From: Candidatus Falkowiibacteriota bacterium
GTDB lineage: Bacteria > Patescibacteriota > Patescibacteriia > UBA2591 > JABMQE01
Assembly (NCBI GenBank): GCA_013203415.1
Contig: JABMQE010000109.1
Location: 1-5,882 of the forward strand
Length of the DNA: 5,882 nucleotides
Reading direction: 5' to 3'
Made by a program: the position numbers and the translations under genes
Notes under the pieces: model-generated
What the model was told of the DNA's origin: nothing
Databases searched by the model: none
What the model saw: the letters and a program-made list of their open reading frames with translations, nothing else
Part shown: positions 1 through 4,965 of the stretch, piece by piece
How positions within the stretch are numbered: the first letter of the stretch is position 1
Layout: every line of letters starts with the position of its first letter

Positions 1-1
1 C

Positions 2-1744
2 GGTATTCCTGTTGATATGCACAAACAAACCAAGGTCTCGGCCCTAGAAGTTGTTATGACAAAGCTCCATGCCGGCGGTAAATTCGGCCAAGGCGGGTAT
101 AAAGTTTCTGGTGGTCTTCATGGTGTTGGTGTCAGTGTAGTCAACGCCCTTTCAAGCTATATGCGCGCCGAAATCAGCCGCGATGGCAAGCTTTATGTTC
201 AGGAATACAAACGCGGCAAACCCCTAAAAAAAGTAAGAGCCACCGGCAAATCCAAAGGAACCGGTACTACCATCATTTTCCAGCCCGATTCCGAAGTTTT
301 CACAACCCTAGACCTCGACTGGAACTATATTCTAGATCACCTTCGCCAGCAGGCCTATTTAACCAAAGGCGTCAAAATCATTGTTAACGATGAAAGAAGC
401 GATGATGAAAAATCCCATACTTTTTATTTTGAAGGCGGCATTGCCTCTTATGTCCGCCATATCGATCGCAACAACAACCCCAAGCACGATAATATTTTTT
501 ATATTGATAAAGAGCAGGATGAAGTCCGCGTCGAAATTGCTATCCAATATGTTGATGAATACAAAGAATCCGTCTTCTCGTTCGCCAATAATATTTTTAC
601 AACCGAAGGCGGCTCTCATCTTGTGGGCTTTCGCACTGCCCTAACCCGCGTTCTAAACAACTATGCCCGCCGCCAAAGCATTCTTAAAGAAAAAGACGAG
701 AACTTAACTGGTGATGACACCAGAGAGGGTTTAACCGCTGTAGTCAGCGTAAAAGTAAAAGAGCCGCAGTTCGAAGGCCAAACCAAAGCCAAGCTTGGCA
801 ATGACGAAGTTCGACCCATAGTCGAAAACGTTCTTAGCGATGCCCTTAACTTTTTTTTAGAAGAGCATCCCAGAGACGCCGAAGCCATAATCGGTAAAGC
901 GATTCTAGCTTCCCAGGCCCGCCTGGCTGCCCGCGCCGCTCGCGACTCTGTTCTGCGTAAAGGTGCCCTAGAGGGCTTTGCTCTTCCCGGCAAACTTGCC
1001 GATTGCTCAACCAAAGATGCCTCAAAGTCCGAACTCTATATTGTTGAGGGCGATTCTGCCGGCGGCTCTGCCAAGCAAGGCAGAGACAGAAAGTTCCAGG
1101 CCATCCTTCCCCTTCGCGGAAAAATCCTAAATGTGGAACGTGCCCGCCTCGACAAGATGTTAGCCAACAACGAAATCAAATCCCTTATCATTGCCCTTGG
1201 CACCAACATCGGCGAGCAGTTTGATATTTCGAAGCTTCGTTATGATAGAATCGTTATCATGACAGATGCTGATGTCGACGGCTCTCATATCCGCACCCTC
1301 TTGCTTACTTTTTTCTACCGCTACTTCCTGGCAATAATAACCTCCGGCCATCTGTATATTGCCATGCCCCCCTTATACCAGGTAAAACTCGGCAATTCTA
1401 TGGAATGGGTTTACACCGAAGATGGATTAGAGAAAATTCAATCTCAAATGCTTAGTGCCAAAAAAACAAAAAATCAAGAAAACAAAAAATCAAACAAGTC
1501 AGAAGAGACAGAAGCGCCAGCATCTGCCTTCTCAATCCAAAGATACAAAGGCCTTGGCGAAATGAATCCTACCCAGCTTTGGGAAACAACAATGGATCCG
1601 TCTGTTCGCCTTATGAAACGCGTCACCATAGAAGATGCCGAAAAAGCCGATGAAGTCTTTGAGACCCTTATGGGTGCCGAAGTCAGCCCCCGCAAACGTT
1701 TTATCCAAACGCGCGCCAAGTCGGTCAAAAACCTAGATATATAA
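2..1744 (+). CDS. gyrB: DNA gyrase subunit B, 5'-truncated by window edge
   Basis: GyrB is the ATPase and metal-binding subunit of DNA gyrase, which introduces negative supercoils together with GyrA. The reading frame is open from the first full codon, so the Met at 17 is internal. Roughly the first 80-90 residues, with most of the ATP site, lie off the left edge. Counting visible residues from the codon at 2: the ATP-lid motif GGLHGVG is at 37-43, the transducer QTK loop at 260-262, TOPRIM EGDSAGG at 349-355, the metal-binding DADVDG with Asp 422, 424 and 426, and QRYKGLGEMNP at 513-523. The C-terminus ends VKNLDI, as in ordinary short GyrB. SAKQGRDRKFQAILPLRGK is the GyrB form of this stretch rather than a ParE form. 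A Lys/Glu/Ser/Ala-rich stretch at about 487-510, just before QRYKGLGEM, looks like a family-atypical linker. No key residue is missing in the visible part. Confidence 0.97.
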   Translation, partial: GIPVDMHKQTKVSALEVVMTKLHAGGKFGQGGYKVSGGLHGVGVSVVNALSSYMRAEISRDGKLYVQEYKRGKPLKKVRATGKSKGTGTTIIFQPDSEVFTTLDLDWNYILDHLRQQAYLTKGVKIIVNDERSDDEKSHTFYFEGGIASYVRHIDRNNNPKHDNIFYIDKEQDEVRVEIAIQYVDEYKESVFSFANNIFTTEGGSHLVGFRTALTRVLNNYARRQSILKEKDENLTGDDTREGLTAVVSVKVKEPQFEGQTKAKLGNDEVRPIVENVLSDALNFFLEEHPRDAEAIIGKAILASQARLAARAARDSVLRKGALEGFALPGKLADCSTKDASKSELYIVEGDSAGGSAKQGRDRKFQAILPLRGKILNVERARLDKMLANNEIKSLIIALGTNIGEQFDISKLRYDRIVIMTDADVDGSHIRTLLLTFFYRYFLAIITSGHLYIAMPPLYQVKLGNSMEWVYTEDGLEKIQSQMLSAKKTKNQENKKSNKSEETEAPASAFSIQRYKGLGEMNPTQLWETTMDPSVRLMKRVTIEDAEKADEVFETLMGAEVSPRKRFIQTRAKSVKNLDI

Positions 1745-1753
1745 GATAAGTAA

Positions 1754-1762
1754 TTATCCACA
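1754..1762 (+). promoter_or_regulatory. Perfect DnaA box between gyrB and secE
   Basis: TTATCCACA matches the strict bacterial DnaA-box consensus at all nine positions. It lies 10 bases after the gyrB stop and 9 bases before the -35 element of the secE promoter. It is the only perfect copy I see. A one-mismatch copy at 1701 lies inside gyrB coding sequence. DnaA could regulate this promoter, or the box could be an outlier of an origin region near gyrB. A single 9-mer can also occur by chance. Confidence 0.5.
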
Positions 1763-1771
1763 CAAAACCCC

Positions 1772-1799
1772 TTGACAAATTTCCTATACATGCTAAAGT
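1772..1799 (+). promoter_or_regulatory. Sigma-70 type promoter for secE-nusG-rplK
   Basis: The -35 box TTGACA (1772-1777) is a perfect consensus. A 16-base spacer leads to TAAAGT (1794-1799), which matches TATAAT at four of six positions. The spacer ends in TGC directly before it, giving an extended -10. Transcription would begin near 1806, about 40 bases before the secE start. This is the best promoter candidate in the window and suggests that secE onward is transcribed separately from gyrB. Confidence 0.65.
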
Positions 1800-1811
1800 G
1801 TAAATAGAAAC

Positions 1812-1833
1812 AAAGGGCCAGCAAGGCCTTTTT
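1812..1833 (+). terminator. GC-rich hairpin with T tract in the secE leader (terminator or attenuator)
   Basis: AAAGGGCC (1812-1819) can pair with GGCCTTTT (1825-1832) around the loop AGCAA, giving eight pairs including one G-U. It is followed by little more T, because most of the T tract lies inside the stem. It may end gyrB transcripts. However, it lies downstream of the predicted secE promoter, so secE transcripts would also carry it, which makes a leader attenuator possible. Confidence 0.45.
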
Positions 1834-1847
1834 AATATCCATTATTT

Positions 1848-2042
1848 ATGAAAGGAATTTCCTCTCTTACCCAATATATAAAAGATTCCAAAACCGAGTT
1901 AAAAAAGGTCACCTGGCCGACTCGCAAGGATACCATAAACCACACCACATTGGTCGTTGTTTTTAGTTTGGCTGTGGCTGCTTTCCTTGGCGTCGCCGAT
2001 TACATTCTCTCTGCCATTTTCGAAAACCTAATACTACACTAA
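1848..2042 (+). CDS. secE: Preprotein translocase subunit SecE
   Basis: SecE is the small essential clamp subunit of the SecYEG protein-export channel in the inner membrane. The 64-residue product has the short single-span bacterial form. It contains the conserved amphipathic motif ELKKVTWPTRKD at residues 17-28, followed by one hydrophobic membrane helix at about 33-57. The position directly before nusG is the classic bacterial secE-nusG arrangement. The ATG at 1848 has no Shine-Dalgarno upstream (the preceding bases are ATTATTT), and no better start is visible. The last codons and the stop overlap the left arm of the large inverted repeat that fills the gap to nusG. Confidence 0.95.
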   Translation: MKGISSLTQYIKDSKTELKKVTWPTRKDTINHTTLVVVFSLAVAAFLGVADYILSAIFENLILH

Positions 2043-2183
2043 TGCGTATACAAATGATATACGAATGCTGTCACGAATAATTTCTGAAACCATCAAAGCA
2101 TCTCCACTCGGCCAAAGCGTTAAAGATTTCAAAAATTATTCGCATACAAAATTCGAATATCATTCGCATACATATTCGTGTAG
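2034..2183. repeat. Large imperfect inverted repeat A, secE-nusG gap
   Basis: The left arm (2034-2089) and right arm (2127-2183) are imperfectly complementary over about 56 bases around a 37-base loop. The outermost bases are CTACAC and GTGTAG. The innermost paired block is GAATAATTTCTGAAA (2075-2089) with TTTCAAAAATTATTC (2127-2141). The right arm is itself built of ATTCG words whose starts are 13, 11 and 12 bases apart. The left arm begins inside secE, six bases before its stop codon. Repeat B, after nusG, has the same plan and related sequence, so this is a repeat family rather than a lone terminator. A small six-pair hairpin (AAATAG 2188-2193, CTATTT 2199-2204) follows it, before nusG. 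Confidence 0.85.
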
Positions 2184-2218
2184 GTTAAAATAGCAAATCT
2201 ATTTAAAATCACAAAACT

Positions 2219-2764
2219 ATGCCAAAACAAATACTCCAAGAAGGTAAACGCTGGTATGTTCTCCATACTTATTCCGGCTACGAAGAAAACGTTGCTCATA
2301 ACCTAAAGCAGCGTATCGAGTCTATGGATATGGAAGACAAGATTTTTGATGTCTTAGTCCCGACCGAGAAAAAGATTAAGATTAAAAACGGCAAGCGCAA
2401 AATCGTGGAAGAAAAAATCTTTCCTGGTTATGTTTTGGTTCAAATGGTTGTTACCGACGACTCTTGGTATGTTGTTCGTAATACACCGAACGTTACTGGC
2501 TTTATCGGTTCGGGAACCACTCCGACTCCAATCGACTCCAGCGAAGTTAAAGACATCCAAAAACGAATGGGCGTCGAAGAGCCAAAGTATAAAATTGATG
2601 TTTCTGTAGGCATGCCTGTTAAAATCACTGATGGTCCCTTCAAAGGGTTCGAAGGAAAAATCGCAGAGATCGATGAATCTCGCGGTAAAATCAAAGTTCT
2701 TGTCTCTATGTTCGGCCGCGAAACACCGGTAGAACTGGACTTTTTACAAATTAAGAAAATATAA
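2219..2764 (+). CDS. nusG: Transcription termination/antitermination factor NusG
   Basis: NusG binds RNA polymerase, increases processivity, and links transcription to Rho or to the ribosome. The 181-residue length is typical. The NGN domain spans about residues 11-117, opening with RWYVLHTYSGYEENV and holding EEKIFPGYVLVQM at 64-76 and VRNTPNVTGFIG at 86-97. The KOW domain spans about 131-181, with GMPVKITDGPFKGFEGKI (131-148) and SMFGRETPVELDF (163-175). The start is fixed by the family's N-terminus. No Shine-Dalgarno is seen; the preceding bases are ACAAAACT. The gene is bracketed by two members of the same inverted-repeat family, one in each flanking gap. Confidence 0.97.
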   Translation: MPKQILQEGKRWYVLHTYSGYEENVAHNLKQRIESMDMEDKIFDVLVPTEKKIKIKNGKRKIVEEKIFPGYVLVQMVVTDDSWYVVRNTPNVTGFIGSGTTPTPIDSSEVKDIQKRMGVEEPKYKIDVSVGMPVKITDGPFKGFEGKIAEIDESRGKIKVLVSMFGRETPVELDFLQIKKI

Positions 2765-2767
2765 TAT

Positions 2768-2903
2768 ACACGAATTAGTATGCGAATGGTATGCAAATAT
2801 ATTTGCGAATAATTTTAAAGCTATATAATATCTCTTCAGCGTGGAAGAGCTTAGAAATTATTCGCATAAAACATTCGCAAATAATTCGCATATAAATTCG
2901 TGT
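2768..2903. repeat. Large imperfect inverted repeat B, nusG-rplK gap
   Basis: The left arm (2768-2815) and right arm (2855-2903) pair over about 48 bases around a 39-base loop. The ends are ACACGAATT and AATTCGTGT, and the inner block is GCGAATAATTT (2805-2815) with AAATTATTCGC (2855-2865). ATTCG words in the right arm start 13, 11 and 12 bases apart, exactly as in repeat A. The loop holds its own hairpin (CTCTTC 2832-2837 with GAAGAG 2844-2849) and a TATAAT at 2824-2829. The element begins three bases after the nusG stop and ends eight bases before the rplK start, so it fills nearly the whole gap. Confidence 0.87.
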
Positions 2904-2911
2904 GATCAACT

Positions 2912-3337
2912 ATGAATAAGCCAATCAAGACAATTATAAAACTCCAAATCCCTGCTGCCAAAGCCAATCCAGCCCCTCCGATTGGACCGGCTCTAGGCCA
3001 GCATGGTTTAAATATTCAGGAATTTTGTAGCAAATTTAATGATGCTACTAAAGACAAAGCTGGTGATATTGTTCCGGTAGAAATCACGGTTTATGAAGAC
3101 AAAACCTATGATTTTATATTAAAAACCCCGCCCGCAGCCGAGCTTATCAAAAAAGCCGCTGGCATAAAAAAAGGAGCAGGAAACCCCAATACCGACAAAG
3201 TCGGCAAAATTACCCGTGCCCAAGCCAAGGAAATTGCTAAAACCAAAATGCCAGACCTAAACACCACAGATATCGAAGCCGCTTCCCGCATTATCGAAGG
3301 CACTGCTCGGCAGATGGGAGTGGAAGTAAAGGACTAA
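2912..3337 (+). CDS. rplK: 50S ribosomal protein L11 (uL11)
   Basis: L11 binds 23S rRNA in the GTPase-associated centre of the large ribosomal subunit, near the L7/L12 stalk. The 141-residue length is the family standard. The N-terminal domain shows IIKLQIPAAKANPAPPIGPALGQHG in two overlapping signature stretches (residues 8-24 and 20-32). The interdomain linker KTPPAAELIKKAAGI is at 71-85, and the C-terminal RNA-binding domain contains GNPNTDKVGKIT (90-101) and the RIIEGTARQMGV tail. The order nusG-rplK is the usual one, but rplA does not follow anywhere in the remaining 2.5 kb. No Shine-Dalgarno is visible before the ATG, because repeat B ends eight bases upstream. Confidence 0.97.
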   Translation: MNKPIKTIIKLQIPAAKANPAPPIGPALGQHGLNIQEFCSKFNDATKDKAGDIVPVEITVYEDKTYDFILKTPPAAELIKKAAGIKKGAGNPNTDKVGKITRAQAKEIAKTKMPDLNTTDIEAASRIIEGTARQMGVEVKD

Positions 3338-3369
3338 TCTTCAGTTAGCGGTTCTTTCTCAAATCAGAG

Positions 3370-3374
3370 AGGAG
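3370..3374 (+). promoter_or_regulatory. Strong Shine-Dalgarno, possibly masked by a hairpin
   Basis: AGGAG lies 9 bases before the ATG at 3384. It is the only clear Shine-Dalgarno in the window and fixes that start. The overlapping GAGAGG (3367-3372) can pair with TTTCTC (3355-3360) around the loop AAATCA, with two G-U pairs, which could partly hide the site. The hairpin is weak. Confidence 0.7.
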
Positions 3375-3383
3375 AGTTTAGCC

Positions 3384-3800
3384 ATGTTTGAGACAATTTT
3401 TGGTGAAGAGGCTGTGGCTGGTTTTCGTAAGTTGTACAACGAAAACCAATCCTTCACAAGGGTATTTACCTATCCTTTAGGGGTGATTGTAACAATGATC
3501 GTTCTTGGGATAGTCGCTCTGTTGCCCGAGAGGGAGTTCTTTCAGGGAGCACCATTTCTACTGCCCACCCTAGTCGCACTTCCCTTGCTTTGCATGAGCG
3601 TCCCTATAGCTCTGGCTCGGGCTTTCATGAAGACCAGACCAAGGTCTCAGATGAGTACTGGGTTGATGATATGTACGGGCGTTTTGATTGTATTGGCTGC
3701 GGTCTCCTCGGGTTTTGAGATCGCTCTTTTAGTCATAGCTCCCTTGTGTATTGGGGGTTATCTCTATTCAACACTCCCGAAGCGTTTGAAAGGTGTGTGA
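3384..3800 (+). CDS. Hypothetical four-helix integral membrane protein
   Basis: I do not recognise a family for this 138-residue product. It has a polar N-terminus (residues 1-27) and four likely membrane helices at about 28-47, 55-78, 91-108 and 111-128. A basic cytoplasmic-type loop lies between helices 2 and 3 (RAFMKTRPRSQ, 79-89), and the tail LPKRLKGV is basic, which suggests both ends face the cytoplasm. It begins 46 bases after rplK and has a strong Shine-Dalgarno, unlike the neighbouring genes. Its codon use also stands out, with more TTG, GGG, AGG, GCT and AAG, and less of the GCC and AAA favoured by gyrB and rplK. Both points are compatible with a different origin or with selection for efficient initiation. 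A strong terminator follows. That it is a real gene is likely; its function is unknown. Confidence 0.75.
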   Translation: MFETIFGEEAVAGFRKLYNENQSFTRVFTYPLGVIVTMIVLGIVALLPEREFFQGAPFLLPTLVALPLLCMSVPIALARAFMKTRPRSQMSTGLMICTGVLIVLAAVSSGFEIALLVIAPLCIGGYLYSTLPKRLKGV

Positions 3801-3827
3801 GTTGCCAGCAATCTATCGTGATTGTCC

Positions 3828-3857
3828 AAGGGTGATGCTAGTCGTCACCCTTTTTTT
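3828..3857 (+). terminator. Strong intrinsic terminator
   Basis: AAGGGTGATG (3828-3837) pairs with CGTCACCCTT (3843-3852) with one G-U pair around the five-base loop CTAGT, followed by a seven-T run starting at 3851. It ends the transcript of the membrane-protein gene 28 bases after its stop, and so separates the ribosomal operon from the methyltransferase region. Confidence 0.88.
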
Positions 3858-3906
3858 AAAAAGTTTAGTCAGATAGAATGTGAACTAGAAGATGTCAGTC
3901 GACAAA

Positions 3907-3973
3907 CGTACGTACGAACGTACGTACGTCCGTACGTACGTCTAACTTCACACTTACGTAAATGTTTACGTAA
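3907..3973. repeat. 12-bp-period palindrome array C, upstream of the methyltransferase gene
   Basis: Three 12-bp units (3907-3918, 3919-3930, 3931-3942) each hold the 10-bp palindrome CGTACGTACG plus a two-base spacer (AA, TC, TC). After the segment TAACTTCACAC come two TTACGTAA palindromes at 3954-3961 and 3966-3973, also 12 bases apart. The centre of the last CGTACGTACG is 22 bases from the centre of the first TTACGTAA, the same offset as in array D. The array ends nine bases before the ATG at 3983. The rest of the gap (3858-3906) holds only a TAGAAT at 3874-3879 with no good -35. Confidence 0.88.
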
Positions 3974-3982
3974 CAAAACACT

Positions 3983-4828
3983 ATGCCAGATAAAAAATTT
4001 ACCCAGAAAATGAAACAAAACTGGAAAGACATCGCCAGAAAGTGGCAATCCTACACCCCCCCAGTTAAGCCCTCAAAAGCCGAACTTTATTTTTATGAAC
4101 AAAAAATTAAAAAACTCACCCAAAAGCAAAAAAATCTAAAAGCTCTTGTTTTGGGCGCCACTCCCGAGTTCCGCGGCTTGCTTGCTAAATATAAAATAGA
4201 TACCACTATTTTGGACAACAACAAAATATCTGTCCAGGCAATGACTTCTTTAATAAAGAAAAAGAATCCTAAAGAAAAAGTAAAAATTGGCAATTGGTTT
4301 AAAATACCCCTTAAGCCCAAAACTTTTGATTTAGTTTTAAGCGATACTGCTCAAGATAATATCAAGTATAAAGATTTTCCTAAATTTTTTGAAAATATTC
4401 ATAAAGTTATAAAACCAACCGGCTTTTGGCTTTCTGGCCATGTTCATCTCGAAAAGAAAAATTATATCACTTTCAAGACCTATATCAAGATGTATCATAC
4501 CAATCCAAAAGAATTTAAATCAAAACAAACCGCAATTGGAAGATTTTTTCAGCTTGCCTACGAGCCAGAATTTTATAATTACAAAACCCGCATTTTTAAT
4601 TTTACTAAAGTTGATGCCAAAGTTAAACAGCTGGTCAAAAAAGGCCAGCTCCCAAAGCCGGCGCTTAAGGACTTATGTTTTAATATAGATTATGCCCAGC
4701 CGATAATTCCTTTACCCGAGCTTATAAGTTTGCTTAATAAAAAATTTAAGATTCTAGACCAAATGCAGGATAAAAGCCACCCCGCCATGATAATCAGATG
4801 GTCAGCTGTCCTAAAACCAAGAACCTAA
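3983..4828 (+). CDS. Class I SAM-dependent methyltransferase-like protein, substrate unknown
   Basis: The 281-residue product has the layout of a Rossmann-fold methyltransferase. Residues 14-35 (WKDIARKWQSYTPP, then PSKAE) form an N-terminal cap of the kind seen before this domain. Motif I, ALVLGATPEFRGLL, is at 54-67, where the SAM-binding glycine loop is shortened to G-A-T-P-E. The acidic end of strand 2 is TTILDNN (74-80), with Asp78 the likely ribose-binding acid. NWFKIPLKPKTFDLVLSD (104-121) fits strand 4 and motif IV, followed by FFENIHKVIKPTGFWLSGH (135-153), the usual helix and strand 5 region. The C-terminal half (about 160-281) is lysine-rich and I do not recognise it. No Shine-Dalgarno precedes either Met1 or Met10, so the start rests on length and on the N-terminal cap. 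The gene is tightly bracketed by arrays C and D and ends in its own terminator, like a self-contained unit. Confidence 0.72.
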   Translation: MPDKKFTQKMKQNWKDIARKWQSYTPPVKPSKAELYFYEQKIKKLTQKQKNLKALVLGATPEFRGLLAKYKIDTTILDNNKISVQAMTSLIKKKNPKEKVKIGNWFKIPLKPKTFDLVLSDTAQDNIKYKDFPKFFENIHKVIKPTGFWLSGHVHLEKKNYITFKTYIKMYHTNPKEFKSKQTAIGRFFQLAYEPEFYNYKTRIFNFTKVDAKVKQLVKKGQLPKPALKDLCFNIDYAQPIIPLPELISLLNKKFKILDQMQDKSHPAMIIRWSAVLKPRT

Positions 4829-4830
4829 AA

Positions 4831-4921
4831 CGTATACGCGTCCGTGTACACGCACGTGTACACGTCCATGTACACGTCTAATCTTACATTTACGTAATTA
4901 TTGACGTAAATATTTACGTAA
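4831..4921. repeat. 12-bp-period palindrome array D, downstream of the methyltransferase gene
   Basis: Four 12-bp units (4831-4842, 4843-4854, 4855-4866, 4867-4878) follow the pattern CGTGTACACG plus two bases (TC or CA). The first reads CGTATACGCGTC and the last CATGTACACGTC. After TAATCTTACAT come three TTACGTAA-type palindromes at 4890-4897, 4902-4909 (one base changed, TGACGTAA) and 4914-4921, each 12 bases apart. The order, orientation, period and 22-base offset match array C, though the palindrome sequences differ. It starts two bases after the methyltransferase stop. Confidence 0.88.
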
Positions 4922-4924
4922 ACT

Positions 4925-4955
4925 AAGTCATGTTCTATAACATTGACTTTTTTTT
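4925..4955 (+). terminator. Intrinsic terminator for the methyltransferase gene
   Basis: AAGTCATGTT (4925-4934) pairs with AACATTGACTT (4939-4949) with one bulged A and the loop CTAT, followed by an eight-T run from 4948. The stem is AT-rich but ten pairs long. The T run is on the plus strand only, so it serves the methyltransferase transcript. No comparable structure is seen for the convergent hydrolase gene. Confidence 0.75.
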
Positions 4956-4965
4956 ACAAAATTAC

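Noticed and set aside
359..1351. Several minus- and plus-strand open frames within gyrB
   Set aside because: The GyrB frame is fully conserved here; the others are shadows with no family features or start signals.
1701..1709. TTATCCAAA as a second DnaA box
   Set aside because: It has one mismatch and lies in gyrB codons for a conserved F-I-Q stretch, so chance is the simpler explanation.
2043..2218. A tRNA gene in the secE-nusG gap
   Set aside because: No cloverleaf, T-loop GTTC motif or CCA end is visible; the gap is explained by the inverted repeat.
2354..2796. Minus-strand open frames opposite nusG
   Set aside because: Mirror frames of a clearly coding gene, with no recognisable product.
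3874..3879. TAGAAT as the -10 of a methyltransferase promoter
   Set aside because: The -10 is good, but the 17-base-upstream position is only the T run of the terminator, with no real -35; too weak to list as a feature.
3907..3942. A simple ACGT microsatellite
   Set aside because: The tract is interrupted by two-base spacers at an exact 12-base period, and array D has the same period with different palindromes, so slippage of a 4-base unit does not explain it.
3822..4013. A plus-strand open frame of 63 codons across the terminator and array C
   Set aside because: It begins just ahead of the terminator stem and runs through it, its middle is a translation of the ACGT repeats (a YVRTYVRPYVR-type pattern), and it overlaps the methyltransferase start. 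It is a by-product of the repeat.
4440..4688. Alternative plus-strand frame within the methyltransferase gene
   Set aside because: It lies inside a coherent methyltransferase frame and has neither a start signal nor a domain.
3907..4921. CRISPR array or integron attC sites
   Set aside because: The units are 12 bases with no unique spacers, and no cas or integrase gene is seen. The arrays lack the single long imperfect hairpin and core sites of attC.
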